In this document: in pieces, positions 17,094 through 26,293 of the stretch
Layout of the letters: each line of letters begins with the position of its first letter
Numbering within the stretch: position 1 is the stretch's first letter
Assembly: GCA_035295845.1 (NCBI GenBank)
Contig: DATGIF010000027.1
Location: 89,397-153,396 of the forward strand
Source of the DNA: Palsa-892 sp035295845
GTDB taxonomy: Bacteria; Pseudomonadota; Alphaproteobacteria; Rhizobiales; Xanthobacteraceae
Direction: 5' to 3'
Length of the DNA: 64,000 nt
Program-made: the position numbers and the translations under genes
Notes under the pieces: model-generated
What the model was told of the DNA's origin: nothing
Seen by the model: only the letters and a program-made list of their open reading frames with translations
Databases searched by the model: none

Positions 17094-17906
17094 ATGCTGC
17101 TTACCTGTCCTTCTTGCGAGACGTCATTCCGGGTCGCGCCCGAGGCGCTCGGATCCGCTGGCCGCACCGTGCGCTGCGCGCGCTGCCATACATGCTGGTT
17201 CGCGGCACCCGAGGGGGCGGAACTGGAGCCCGCAATGGCGGAAGCGTTTGCCGCCGACGCGGCACCTGAGGGCGCGATCGCCGTTGCCGCGAGCGATCCG
17301 GTTGGCTGGCGCGAGCGGGCCTACGACCGCGAAGCGGCGCCGTCGCTGGTGCCGGATGTGTCGCCTGAAGCGAGGCCGGTGCCGGCCGGGGACAATGCCG
17401 AAATCGACAATAAGCCCGCGCGCCGGCTGTTGCCGCCGCGACCGCTTCCGCGGAAGCCTTCGCGCAAGAATGCGGCCGCCGCCGCCTTCGTCATGGCCGC
17501 GATCCTTCTCGTCACCGCGGCGATCTCCGGTCGCGCGACCATCGTGCACGCGGTTCCCGATCTTGCCGGCCTCTACGCCGCGGCCGGGCTGCCGGTGAAT
17601 TTGCGCGGCCTCGAGTTTCATGGCGTTCGCACCACGAGCGAGATGCAGGATGGCATCGCCGTGCTCGTGATCGAAGGCGAGGTCGCCAATATCACCAAAC
17701 ATGCCGTCGAAGTGCCGCGGGTGCGTCTTGCCGTGATCGGCGGCGGCGGCCAGGAGCTTTATTCCTGGACCACGCTGTTGCCGCGCTCAACCTTGTCGGA
17801 AGACGAAAAGGTCTCCTTCCGCAGCCGGCTTGCCTCGCCGCCGCCCGACGGGCGCGAAGTGCTGGTGCGGTTTCTCACGCGCAACGATCTGACCAGCGGC
17901 CACTGA
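17094..17906 (+). CDS. zinc-ribbon (MJ0042-type) membrane protein
   Basis: About 270 residues. The N-terminus carries an MJ0042-type zinc ribbon, LTCPSCETSFRVAPEAL then VRCARCHTCWF, with four CxxC cysteines. A disordered acidic region follows to about residue 120, then a basic stretch, one membrane segment (about 128-148, AAAAFVMAAILLVTAAISG) and a periplasmic DUF3426-like domain (GLEFHGVRTTSEM, LVIEGEVANITKHAVEVPRV). Such proteins are common beside ftsEX in this order but have no defined function. ATG 17094 is chosen over GTG 17082 because it starts right before the ribbon. Confidence 0.85.
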   Translation: MLLTCPSCETSFRVAPEALGSAGRTVRCARCHTCWFAAPEGAELEPAMAEAFAADAAPEGAIAVAASDPVGWRERAYDREAAPSLVPDVSPEARPVPAGDNAEIDNKPARRLLPPRPLPRKPSRKNAAAAAFVMAAILLVTAAISGRATIVHAVPDLAGLYAAAGLPVNLRGLEFHGVRTTSEMQDGIAVLVIEGEVANITKHAVEVPRVRLAVIGGGGQELYSWTTLLPRSTLSEDEKVSFRSRLASPPPDGREVLVRFLTRNDLTSGH

Positions 17907-17922
17907 ACCGAGGGAGGCTCTC

Positions 17923-18288
17923 TTGGCGCGCATCATGATCGCGGAAGATGAAACGCCCATCCGGGAACTCCTGGCGCGCGCGCTCGCGCAGGACGGCCAT
18001 GACGTCGCCACCGCGCCGAACGGGGCGGCGGCGCTCGAACAGATTTCAGGCGGCGGGTTCGATCTCCTTGTCACCGACATCCAGATGCCGGTGATGGACG
18101 GAATCGCGCTCGCGCTTGCCGCGAGCCGCGATCACCGCGACCTCAGCATCGTGCTGATGACCGGCTATGCCGATCAGCGCGAGCGCGCCAAGGGCCTCGA
18201 CGCACTCGTGCGCGAAGTGGTGCAAAAGCCTTTTACCCTCGCCGAAATCCGCGGCGTCGTGCAAAAGACGCTGGCCGCGCGGCATTGA
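17923..18288 (+). CDS. cpdR: CpdR-like single-domain response regulator
   Basis: A 121-residue stand-alone receiver domain. The acidic pair is in IAEDE, the phosphoacceptor Asp in LLVTDIQMPVMDG, and the Thr and Lys in LMTGYADQRERAKGLDALV and VQKPFTLAEIR. The ALAASRDHRDL and GYADQRERA stretches are close to Caulobacter CpdR, which in its unphosphorylated form brings ClpXP substrates to the cell pole and drives cell-cycle proteolysis. The start is TTG at 17923, supported by gggagg seven bases upstream. The assignment rests on remembered sequence similarity. Confidence 0.88.
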   Translation: MARIMIAEDETPIRELLARALAQDGHDVATAPNGAAALEQISGGGFDLLVTDIQMPVMDGIALALAASRDHRDLSIVLMTGYADQRERAKGLDALVREVVQKPFTLAEIRGVVQKTLAARH

Positions 18289-18317
18289 GCCGGCGGCAAA
18301 GGCTTCAGTAAAAGGCT

Positions 18318-20876
18318 TCAGTAGAAGTCCTTCAGCAACCGCTCCAGATAATCGAGTTCGAGCTGCGGCCGGTTGGGGTCGCCGAGCCGGCGGCGCAATT
18401 CCTCGAGCACGCGCCGCGCCCGCTGCACGTCAATCTGGCCCGGCACCTTCACGGTGAAGTCGTCGCCATATTCGCGCGAACGTACCGGACGGCCGAGGGG
18501 ATCGGTGCGGTCGGCGGAATTCGGCTCGTCGCCCATGGGCTCGCCCATGGCGCCGTCCATGCCGCCCTGCATGGCATCGGCAAGGCTCTGCGCGCCCTTG
18601 CGAAGACTCTGCAGGGCGCGGCCTTGCTGTTCGACGGCGCTATCGGAATCGCCGCCCTGCAAGGCGCCTTCGGCGTCGCGCATGGCCTGACCGGCCTGAC
18701 CCAGCGCCTCATCGGCGTCCTTCGCCGGGCCGCCTTCGTCATCCGATCCCTCGCCGCTTTGGCGGTCGCGTCGCAATTGCTCGAGCATCTGTTCGAGCTT
18801 CTGGCGAAGGCCCTCCTGGCCTTGGCGGAGGTCATTGTAGGCGCGGCGCTCGCGGTCGCTGAGCTCCGCATCCGGCGGACGGTTGCGCCGCTCGGTCCGG
18901 CTGTCGCGCCCCTGGCGGAAGGTTTTGTCGCGGAGCCGCTGTTGCTCCTGAATCATGCGGCCGAGTTCGTCGAGCTGGCCCATGCCCTGATCGCCGGAAT
19001 CGGAACGCGCCTGCTTGCCGCGGCTCAGGCTGTCGAGCGTCGCCTGCATTTCGTCGAGAAGCCGCCGCGCGGCGTCGCGTGAGCCGTTGCGCGCGAGATT
19101 TTCGATGCGGTCGAGCATGTTCTTCAGGTCTTGCGGCCGCACGATGCGGGCGTTGCGGTCGAGCGGGCGTTCGTCATTGCCGTCGCGGCGGAGCTGTTCA
19201 GCAAACGCGCGCAGGAAGCGGTCGAGCACGTCGCGAAGGTTGTCGGTGAGGCGCTTGATCTCTTCGTCAGGCGCGCCGCGTTCGAGCGCCTGGCGCAACG
19301 CGTCTTCCGCCGCCCGCAATTCGCGCTCGGCGTCGGACATGGTGCCGTCCTCGATGAGCACCGCGACTTCCCAGAGATAGTCCACGACCGAGCGAAGATC
19401 GTCGTCGCTCTTGGCGAGCCGGATGCGGGCGTAGGCGGTCCTGAGCCCGAGATAGATCGCCGCCTCCGGCGTGAATTGCTCGGGCGCGATCATCAGCGCG
19501 CGCAGCGCCTGCTCGACCGTCTCGCGCGCGTTCGCATCGAGGGCGAGATTGCGGCGCTGCTCGATCAGCGCGCGCGCGAGCGGCTTGTTGAACGGCCGCT
19601 CGGGCAGGCGGATTTCGCGCGCTTCGCTGGTGCCTTCATTGCCGCCCTCGTCGCGGGCGACGAGCGTCATAATGGTGCTGACCCCCGCCCATGGGTGCTC
19701 GGTGAGGTCGCGCGTTGTTTGGCCGGTTCCCGCGCGCGTGCGCGCTTGCGGCAGAAGCAGCGCAAAGTCCGGCGGCGGGACGAGCACGCGGGGCTCCGTG
19801 CCATCCATTGCTTTCGGCGCGTGCACGAAGCGCGCCTCGGCCGATACCACGCCGTAATCGTCCTCGACCCGGTAGTTGAGGGAAATTCCGGCTTGGCCCA
19901 CGATTTGCGGGTCCTTGATGAGGGCGATCGTCGGCGGACGGTCGGGCACCGCCTTGAAGCCCCACAGCGCGTTGCCCGCGGGCAAGCCGCGCACCGTGAT
20001 CGTGCCGCTGTCGGTGATGCGAAAGTGCCGCTCGATGCCATCTTCCGAGCGCGCGGGCTTATCCGCCGCAAGCTCCGTAAGGCCGCCGGACAAAAGAAGA
20101 TCGACGTTGGAGAGGCCGGTTGCACGCACGACAAGCTCGCTGCCTGCGGGCACGGCCACGGCGGCGGTTTCGCCCGGCGCCGGCTCGTCATGGCGAATGC
20201 CGGGCAGGAGAATCGGCGCTCGTCCGGTATAGGCCGGCGGCGTCACCCAGGCATCGACGCGATAAAGCCGCGGATAGATGGCGCCGGTCCAGTCGAAGGC
20301 GGCGGCGATGCGGCGCGCGTGGTCATTGTCGGCGAAGAAGAAGGAGACGACCGCCAAGAGAAGCACAAGCGCGCGGGCGGCATAAGGATCGCGCCAGGCC
20401 AGGCGCGGCCGCGGCAATCCGGCGCGCAATTCTTGCGCCCGCTCCGCTTCGTGCTCGCGATGCGCGCGCCACAGCGCTTCCATGACCGGATCGTTCGCCG
20501 ACGGCGCGAGACGATCCGCAAGCGCCGTTGCCGGGCGGTGGTCGATCCCGCTCAAGCGGTCGAGGCGCGCCAGCGCTTCCGTCCGCCCCGGCCAGCGCAG
20601 CCAAAATAACGGCGACAGACTCACCAGCAAGAACAGGAGAAAGAGAAGGACGCCCGCCACGCGTCCGAGCGGCGGCATCGCGATCCATAACCCGAACCAG
20701 GAAACGGCGAAAAAGACGCCGGTCACGGCGAGCGCCGAAGCCAGCCGCGGCCACACCCGCTCCCATAGAAGCGCTTGCCGCGTCCAGGCGAGCGCCTGCG
20801 CGAGTTTTCGGCGCGCGATTTCCGCCGCGCCGGGCGGCGTTTCAGAGCCTTGGTGACGTTCGGGCACCGCGCTCAA
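18318..20876 (-). CDS. TIGR02302 / DUF4175 family membrane protein
   Basis: An 852-residue protein of the large TIGR02302 (DUF4175) family typical of Alphaproteobacteria. Two adjacent membrane segments lie near residues 48-72 and 76-98, a third near 175-190; the rest is a long periplasmic or cytoplasmic region, with an Ig-like middle (VDAWVTPPAYTGRAP), then coiled-coil and Glu/Arg/Gln-rich C-terminal third (LRQGQEGLRQKLEQMLEQLR) and a Gly/Asp-rich stretch. Function unknown. Its TTG start follows lysA by 94 bases on the same strand, in the conserved order argH-lptM-lysA-TIGR02302. Confidence 0.88.
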   Translation of the reverse strand: MSAVPERHQGSETPPGAAEIARRKLAQALAWTRQALLWERVWPRLASALAVTGVFFAVSWFGLWIAMPPLGRVAGVLLFLLFLLVSLSPLFWLRWPGRTEALARLDRLSGIDHRPATALADRLAPSANDPVMEALWRAHREHEAERAQELRAGLPRPRLAWRDPYAARALVLLLAVVSFFFADNDHARRIAAAFDWTGAIYPRLYRVDAWVTPPAYTGRAPILLPGIRHDEPAPGETAAVAVPAGSELVVRATGLSNVDLLLSGGLTELAADKPARSEDGIERHFRITDSGTITVRGLPAGNALWGFKAVPDRPPTIALIKDPQIVGQAGISLNYRVEDDYGVVSAEARFVHAPKAMDGTEPRVLVPPPDFALLLPQARTRAGTGQTTRDLTEHPWAGVSTIMTLVARDEGGNEGTSEAREIRLPERPFNKPLARALIEQRRNLALDANARETVEQALRALMIAPEQFTPEAAIYLGLRTAYARIRLAKSDDDLRSVVDYLWEVAVLIEDGTMSDAERELRAAEDALRQALERGAPDEEIKRLTDNLRDVLDRFLRAFAEQLRRDGNDERPLDRNARIVRPQDLKNMLDRIENLARNGSRDAARRLLDEMQATLDSLSRGKQARSDSGDQGMGQLDELGRMIQEQQRLRDKTFRQGRDSRTERRNRPPDAELSDRERRAYNDLRQGQEGLRQKLEQMLEQLRRDRQSGEGSDDEGGPAKDADEALGQAGQAMRDAEGALQGGDSDSAVEQQGRALQSLRKGAQSLADAMQGGMDGAMGEPMGDEPNSADRTDPLGRPVRSREYGDDFTVKVPGQIDVQRARRVLEELRRRLGDPNRPQLELDYLERLLKDFY

Positions 20877-20970
20877 TAACCGGTCCTCCGGCGAAGCACG
20901 GTGTCAGTCTAACATGGCCCGCAGAAGGCAAAAGTTCCGCCGCGCCCGAATCCCGCGGTTTTTCAGCGCC

Positions 20971-22242
20971 TTAACGCGCAAGCCAAGGCGGCATGCGGTC
21001 GAGCGCGATGATTGCATCGGTGTCAATTCGCGGGCGGATGACGGTGAAGTCCCCGCCATGCACCAGAACCTCGGGCACGAGCGCGCGCGTGTTGTAGGTG
21101 CCCGACTGCACCGCGCCGTAGGCGCCGGCGGTCATGATGGCGAGGAGGTCGCCTTCGCCGACGGCGGGCAGTCTGCGGTCGAGCGCGAGGTAGTCGCCGG
21201 TTTCGCAAACGGGGCCGACCACGTCGGCGACGATCCAATCGGAATTGGGGCGCGGCGCGCGAACGGGGCGGATCTCGTGATAGGCCTCGTAGAGCGTCGG
21301 CCGCACGAGATCGTTCATGGCGGCGTCGACGACGACAAACGTCTTCTCGCGGCCGCGCTTGAGGTAGATGACGCGCGTGATCAGGACGCCGGCATTGCCG
21401 ACGATCATACGGCCGATCTCGAAGACGAGCCTGAGATCGAGCCCCTTGGTGTGGCGCTTGATCATCGCCGCATAGTCGACGGGCAAGGGTGGCGGCTCGT
21501 TGTCCGATTGATACGGAATTCCGAGTCCGCCGCCGAAATCGATGTGTTCGAGCTTGTGGCCGTCCGCTATCAAGTCGCGCGCGAGCGAGACGAGAAGGGT
21601 TGCCGCGCTCTCGAACGGCGCAAGCTCGGTGATCTGGCTGCCGATATGCATGTCGACGCCGGTGATGCGGATGCCCGGCATCTTCGCAGCGCCGGCGTAG
21701 ATTTCGCGGGCGCGCGCGAGCGGCACGCCGAACTTGTTCTCGGCCTTGCCGGTGGCAATCTTGGCGTGGGTTTTGGCGTCGATGTCGGGATTGACCCGCA
21801 CCGAAACGGGCGCCGCGCGCTTCATCTCGACCGCGATCGCCGACAGTGCCGCGAGTTCCGGTTCGCTCTCGATATTGAAGCAATAGATTCCGGCGGCAAG
21901 TGCCGCGGCGATCTCGTCCTTGGTCTTGCCGACGCCGGAGAAAACGATCTTGTTCGCCGGCACGCCGGCGGCGAGCGCGCGCTTCAATTCGCCGCCCGAG
22001 ACAATGTCGGCGCCGGCGCCGAGGCGCGCGAGCGTCGCGATCACCGCTTGGTTGGAATTCGCCTTCAGTGCGTAGCAGACGAGCGAGGGCACGCTCGCGA
22101 AAGCGTCTGCGAACACCTTGTAATGGCGTTCAAGCGTCGCGCTCGAATAGCAATAGAACGGCGTGCCGATCTTGCCCGCAAGCGCGGTAAGATCGACGTC
22201 CTCGGCAAAGAGAACGCCGTCGCGATAGGCGAAGTGGTGCAT
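20971..22242 (-). CDS. lysA: diaminopimelate decarboxylase
   Basis: A 423-residue PLP enzyme (fold III) that decarboxylates meso-diaminopimelate to lysine. Motifs include TPFYCYSSATLERH, the Schiff-base lysine in VCYALKANSNQAVI, IDFGGGLGIPY for phosphate binding, EIGRMIVGNAGVLITRV, and the dimer-interface catalytic Cys in VVGPVCETGDYLA. Its start lies three bases after the lptM stop, so it is co-transcribed with the lipoprotein gene and probably argH. Confidence 0.95.
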   Translation of the reverse strand: MHHFAYRDGVLFAEDVDLTALAGKIGTPFYCYSSATLERHYKVFADAFASVPSLVCYALKANSNQAVIATLARLGAGADIVSGGELKRALAAGVPANKIVFSGVGKTKDEIAAALAAGIYCFNIESEPELAALSAIAVEMKRAAPVSVRVNPDIDAKTHAKIATGKAENKFGVPLARAREIYAGAAKMPGIRITGVDMHIGSQITELAPFESAATLLVSLARDLIADGHKLEHIDFGGGLGIPYQSDNEPPPLPVDYAAMIKRHTKGLDLRLVFEIGRMIVGNAGVLITRVIYLKRGREKTFVVVDAAMNDLVRPTLYEAYHEIRPVRAPRPNSDWIVADVVGPVCETGDYLALDRRLPAVGEGDLLAIMTAGAYGAVQSGTYNTRALVPEVLVHGGDFTVIRPRIDTDAIIALDRMPPWLAR

Positions 22243-22245
22243 TTC

Positions 22246-22512
22246 TCAGTTGAGGAGCGGATCGAGAATGAAGGGTTCGTCGGGTTTGACAGGATTGCCG
22301 AGCTGTCGCTGGGCTTTCCTCTCCTTGGCCGACTGTTCGTAAAAGCCCGGCAGCGTCGCCATGGGCGAGGACACGAAGGGGCCCTTGCCTTCGTTCGCGG
22401 CCACGTTCGAGCCTTCCGGCAGTTCGAGCGGGCCCTTGATGCCGCAACCGGCAACGAAAAGCGCCGCCGCGACGGCGGCAAGCGAAAGCAGGCGGCGAAA
22501 GAAGGCGTGCAT
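22246..22512 (-). CDS. lptM: LptM-like small lipoprotein
   Basis: An 88-residue lipoprotein: Lys/Arg-poor start MHAFFRRLLS, a hydrophobic stretch and the lipobox VAGC, followed by the GIKGPLELP signature of the YifL/LptM family. LptM assists assembly of the LPS translocon LptD/LptE in the outer membrane; the alphaproteobacterial member is assigned by its lipobox region and its place between argH and lysA, which is conserved widely. The ATG at 22512 gives a normal signal peptide; the longer frame does not. Confidence 0.85.
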   Translation of the reverse strand: MHAFFRRLLSLAAVAAALFVAGCGIKGPLELPEGSNVAANEGKGPFVSSPMATLPGFYEQSAKERKAQRQLGNPVKPDEPFILDPLLN

Positions 22513-22590
22513 ACGCGTCACTGCGGGTCTCCGGTCCGGAGCCAATATCACGAAGCTTGTGGCAAGGCGAGGGCAGACTAGGCCCGCCGG

Positions 22591-23973
22591 CTATTTACTA
22601 AGCCGTTTCAGCCATCTGCGCGCGGCCGCCCGCACGTTTTTGGGGGCCGTGCCGCCCTCGCTGGTGCGGCTCGCGACCGAATGAGCAACCGAAAGCACGG
22701 AAAGCGCCTCTTCGGGGATGCGTTTGTCGATCGCCTGCATTTCCGCCGGCGTGAGCCGGTGAAGCGCCTTGCCGCTGGCGGTTGCATGGGCGACGACCCG
22801 GCCCACGATCTCGTGCGCTTCGCGGAACGGCAGGCCGAGCTTCTGCACGAGGAAATCGGCAAGATCCGTCGCGGTCGCATAGCCTTCGGCGGCCGCGGCC
22901 TTCATCCGTTTTTCGTCGGGCACGAGATCGCGCACCATGCCCTCGGCCGCCGCGATCATCAGCGCGAGGCTCGCAAGCGCGTCGAAGACGCCTTCCTTGT
23001 CTTCCTGCATATCTTTCGCATAGGCGAGCGGCAGGCCCTTCATCACGACGAGCAGTTGCATGAGCGCGCCGATGATGCGGCCGGCCTTGGCGCGCACGAG
23101 TTCGGCGGCGTCGGGATTGCGCTTCTGCGGCATGATCGAGGAGCCGGTGGTGAAGCGATCCGATAATTTCACAAGCCCGAAGGAGGGCGAGGCCCAGATC
23201 ACGATTTCTTCCGCGAAGCGCGACAGATGCACCGCGCAGATCGCGGCCGCCGACAGGGTCTCGAGCGCGAAATCGCGATCGGACACGGCGTCGAGCGAAT
23301 TCGCCGCCGGCCGGTCGAAGCCGAGCGCCTTCGCGGTCATCTCGCGATCGATGGGAAACGACGTGCCGGCGAGCGCGGCCGCGCCCAACGGCGATTCGTT
23401 CAGGCGCTTTCGCGCATCCGTGAGCCGGCTGCGGTCGCGGCCGAGCATCTCCACGTAGGCGAGAAGATGATGCCCGAAGGTCACCGGCTGCGCCGTCTGC
23501 AAATGCGTAAAGCCCGGCATCACGGTATCGGCGTGTTCGTGCGCCTTCTCGGCGAGCGCCGTCTGCAAAGCGGCAAGCGCCGCGTCGAGCCGGTCGATCG
23601 CGTCGCGGACATAAAGCTTCATGTCGGTTGCGACCTGATCGTTCCGGGAGCGCGCGGTGTGTAGGCGGCCGGCGGCGGGGCCGATCAATTCGGCGAGTCG
23701 CGCCTCGACATGGGTATGAATGTCCTCGAGCGCCGCCGTGAACTTGAACGTGCCCGCCTCGATCTCTGACAAAATCGTGTCTAGACCGCGCTTAATCTTC
23801 TCTGCATCTTCCGCCCCGATGATGCCTTGCTTGGCCAGCATCGAGACGTGGGCCTTGGAGCCCGCGATGTCCTGGGCGTAAAGCGCGCGGTCGAAATCGA
23901 TCGAGGCGTTGATCGCCTCGAGGATTTCGTCGGGCTTCTCGCCGAACCGGCCGCCCCACATGCGCTTCGTCAT
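22591..23973 (-). CDS. argH: argininosuccinate lyase
   Basis: A 460-residue fumarase/aspartase-superfamily enzyme that splits argininosuccinate into arginine and fumarate. Conserved parts are MWGGRFGEKPDEILEAINAS at the N-terminus, DIHTHVEARLAELIG, TARSRNDQVATDMKLY, PGFTHLQTAQPVTFGHHLLA and the catalytic loop GSSIMPQKRNPDAAELVRAK. The start MTKRMWGGRF is the family start; ATG 23973. It is divergent from the TlpA-like gene, with only about 30 bases between starts, and heads the argH-lptM-lysA run. Confidence 0.96.
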   Translation of the reverse strand: MTKRMWGGRFGEKPDEILEAINASIDFDRALYAQDIAGSKAHVSMLAKQGIIGAEDAEKIKRGLDTILSEIEAGTFKFTAALEDIHTHVEARLAELIGPAAGRLHTARSRNDQVATDMKLYVRDAIDRLDAALAALQTALAEKAHEHADTVMPGFTHLQTAQPVTFGHHLLAYVEMLGRDRSRLTDARKRLNESPLGAAALAGTSFPIDREMTAKALGFDRPAANSLDAVSDRDFALETLSAAAICAVHLSRFAEEIVIWASPSFGLVKLSDRFTTGSSIMPQKRNPDAAELVRAKAGRIIGALMQLLVVMKGLPLAYAKDMQEDKEGVFDALASLALMIAAAEGMVRDLVPDEKRMKAAAAEGYATATDLADFLVQKLGLPFREAHEIVGRVVAHATASGKALHRLTPAEMQAIDKRIPEEALSVLSVAHSVASRTSEGGTAPKNVRAAARRWLKRLSK

Positions 23974-24003
23974 GACCTTATGCCTCGATCGAGGACCGAC
24001 GCG

Positions 24004-24672
24004 ATGAACGAGAGCCGATCCGAAGCCCGAAAGCCGCGTCTTTGGCGGACGGTGTTCATCGCGGCACTCGCTGGCGCTGCCGCCGGGCTCGCGGCGGTAT
24101 ACGGGATCGATGCCCTGCAACGCAATGGAACGCCGGTGCAGGCGGACGCGGGCTGCGAGCCGGCGGTCGCGGCGGCGCGGCGTTTGCGGCCGCTCGTGCG
24201 GGGGGAAATCGCGGCGTTAACGCTATCGGAAACTCCCCGCCGCGTGCCCGATCTTTCCTTCCGGAACGGCGACGGAAAGCCCGCGCATCTCGCCGACTTC
24301 CGCGGCCGCACCGTTCTCCTGAACCTGTGGGCGACCTGGTGCGTGCCCTGCCGCAAGGAGATGCCGGCGCTCGACCGGCTGGTCGGGCGGATGGACGGCA
24401 AGGACTTTGCGGTCGTCGCCGTCAACATCGACACCGGCGATCCGGCGAAGCCGCACAAGTTCTGGTCCGATGTCGGGATCAAGAATCTCGCTTATTACGA
24501 CGATCCGAGCACGGGCGCCTTTCAGGAATTGAAGCGCGTTGGCCGCGCCGTCGGCCTGCCGACCTCGATTCTCGTCGACGGCGCGGGCTGCGAGATCGGT
24601 TATCTCGCCGGCCCCGCCGAATGGTCGAGCGAGGAAGCGGTTGCGCTCGTACAGGCGGCGCTGGCGAAATAA
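24004..24672 (+). CDS. TlpA-like membrane-anchored thiol:disulfide reductase
   Basis: A 222-residue protein with one N-terminal membrane segment (about residues 16-36) and a periplasmic thioredoxin fold. The active site is WATWCVPCRKEMP, preceded by LADFRGRTVLLNLWA, with the cis-Pro in VGLPTSILVD. This is the TlpA/ResE pattern; TlpA reduces copper-site proteins during cytochrome oxidase assembly. The context argH/tlpA divergent pair is frequent in Hyphomicrobiales and supports the call. Confidence 0.9.
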   Translation: MNESRSEARKPRLWRTVFIAALAGAAAGLAAVYGIDALQRNGTPVQADAGCEPAVAAARRLRPLVRGEIAALTLSETPRRVPDLSFRNGDGKPAHLADFRGRTVLLNLWATWCVPCRKEMPALDRLVGRMDGKDFAVVAVNIDTGDPAKPHKFWSDVGIKNLAYYDDPSTGAFQELKRVGRAVGLPTSILVDGAGCEIGYLAGPAEWSSEEAVALVQAALAK

Positions 24673-24673
24673 T

Positions 24674-24877
24674 TCAGGTGCTGATGTCGACGTTGCCGCC
24701 GAGGCCTTCGGCGACCGAAGCAAGCTCATTCATGTTCTGATCGGCGGCGGCGGTCAGCTTCGTCACCGCTTCGCTGCTGTCGGGCTCGGTCTTCGCGATC
24801 TTCGCCGCGACCGCAAGCTGCATCTCGCCGATACGCGCGGCGAGGAAAGCCGAGACGAGCGAGCGGACATCCATCAC
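24674..24877 (-). CDS. YjfB-like putative motility protein
   Basis: A 67-residue helical protein beginning MMDVRSLVSAFLAARIGEMQ and ending GLGGNVDIST, matching the short YjfB family annotated as putative motility proteins. No enzymatic motif and no signal peptide. Its stop lies one base from the end of the convergent TlpA-like gene. No flagellar genes are in the window, so a motility role is carried over from the family name only. Confidence 0.7.
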   Translation of the reverse strand: MMDVRSLVSAFLAARIGEMQLAVAAKIAKTEPDSSEAVTKLTAAADQNMNELASVAEGLGGNVDIST

Positions 24878-24925
24878 GCATACTCCAGCCGCCGGAAGAT
24901 CGTCGCCGCCGGTTAATAATCCGTC

Positions 24926-25828
24926 TCAGTCGAAAAACGAAAGCTCAGCGCCCTCGATCGCGTAGGGAGCGTGACGGAAATCGCGGATGTTGACGACATC
25001 GCCGCCGGCCCATTCAAGCAGAATGAAATAGACGGGCGGCGCCGACGGATCGGCAGGATCGCGCACCAGGAGCGCCGGCCGACGGTCGACAAAACCGGGC
25101 ACGAAATGCCAATCGCTGGCAAGCCCATAATTGACGAAGTACCGTCCCGCCACCTCGCCGCGGCCGTTCAGTCGCGTCTTGTTGACTAGTTCGAGCCGCA
25201 CCTCTTCGGCGAGCATGTTGCGAACCGTGTCGAAGTCGCGCGCGTTGAAGCGATCGACATAGGCGGCGAGCAGCGAGCGCTCGCGCTCCGGCAGGACCGG
25301 CTGCGGCAGGTCGCCGGGCTCTTCGGCAAGCTCCCGCAATCGCGCGCGCCCGCGATGAAGTGCCGCCTTGATCGCCGGAATGCTTGCGTCGGTGACGCGT
25401 CCGATCTCATCCAGCGAATAGCCGAGCACGTCCATCAAAATCACGCTGCTTCGCTGCGCCACCGGCAGACGCATGAAGGTCCTGAGACTCGCGGCGACGA
25501 TTTCGCGATCATGCACGGGGGTTACGGGGTCGACCATCATGTCCGGATCCTCATCGGAACGGGCGGCCTCCTGGCGGGCGCGGCGGCGCAGAAAATCCAG
25601 CGCCGCGTTGTGCGCGATGCGGAAGAGCCAGCCCTCGGGGTTGGCGATCGGCCCCGCCTCCGGGTACGCCTCCATCGCCTTCAGGAGCGCCTCCTGCATC
25701 ACGTCCTCGCCGTCGATGACGGAGCCCGTCATGCGCGCGCAGTAGCGATGCAGCTTCGGCCGCAGGCCGCTGATCAGCCGGCTGAAGGCCGCCCCGCGTT
25801 CGGCGGCGTCGGCGGCGGATACGCTCAT
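24926..25828 (-). CDS. ECF sigma factor with SnoaL-like C-terminal domain
   Basis: A 300-residue RNA polymerase sigma factor. Region 2 is at about 20-90 (LHRYCARMTGSVIDGEDVMQ, GWLFRIAHNAALDFLRRR), region 4 at about 115-170 (PVAQRSSVILMDVLGYSLDE and the helix-turn-helix AIKAALHRGRARLRELAE). The remaining 120 residues form a SnoaL/NTF2-like domain (ERERSLLAAYVDRFNARDFD), the layout of ECF41-like and SigJ-like factors, where the tail regulates activity. No anti-sigma gene is adjacent. It is 10 bases downstream of a small protein gene and likely co-transcribed. Confidence 0.88.
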   Translation of the reverse strand: MSVSAADAAERGAAFSRLISGLRPKLHRYCARMTGSVIDGEDVMQEALLKAMEAYPEAGPIANPEGWLFRIAHNAALDFLRRRARQEAARSDEDPDMMVDPVTPVHDREIVAASLRTFMRLPVAQRSSVILMDVLGYSLDEIGRVTDASIPAIKAALHRGRARLRELAEEPGDLPQPVLPERERSLLAAYVDRFNARDFDTVRNMLAEEVRLELVNKTRLNGRGEVAGRYFVNYGLASDWHFVPGFVDRRPALLVRDPADPSAPPVYFILLEWAGGDVVNIRDFRHAPYAIEGAELSFFD

Positions 25829-25838
25829 CCCTGTCTCG

Positions 25839-26144
25839 TCACTCGTCGAGCATCCGGTAGTTGCCGACGATCGTCACTTCGGTTTGCTGCGGCGGTTCGA
25901 CGGTACGCGCCTCGACGCCGCTGCGGAAGGTGCGAAACGCATCGAGCTTGGTGACCGGGCTGACGCCGTCGGCGGTGTCGCTCATGCTGAAATGGATGAA
26001 GGTGCCGTCGGCGAGCCGCAAGGCGAGGTAACGAACGTTATCCGGCGCCTTGGCCCGCAACTCCTCGAACACCTTCTCGATAAAGCGCGCATTCTCGTCC
26101 GTCTTTTCGGGCTTGGTCTTGTAGCGCACGACGGTCCGTTTCAT
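25839..26144 (-). CDS. small conserved protein upstream of the sigma factor
   Basis: A 101-residue protein starting MKRTVVRYKTKPEKTDENAR; the alternating VRYLALRLADGTFIHFSM and VTIVGNYRML strands suggest a small ferredoxin-like (dimeric alpha-beta barrel, antibiotic-monooxygenase-like) fold, but this is inference. ATG 26144 has gggag nine bases upstream. It forms a two-gene unit with the ECF sigma factor and is a candidate modulator or partner. Confidence 0.75.
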   Translation of the reverse strand: MKRTVVRYKTKPEKTDENARFIEKVFEELRAKAPDNVRYLALRLADGTFIHFSMSDTADGVSPVTKLDAFRTFRSGVEARTVEPPQQTEVTIVGNYRMLDE

Positions 26145-26293
26145 CGGATTGCTCCCTTCTGCGGCCGGACCCATCGCCGGCCGTCTCCTGTCAGAGACGT
26201 TCGGGGGCGGCCAAAGGATGCGGCGGGAAAGAAATATTTTAGAGATTTTTTTCGACTGCCGGCAGCCGCCACCGGCCGCACAAGCCGGCTGAT

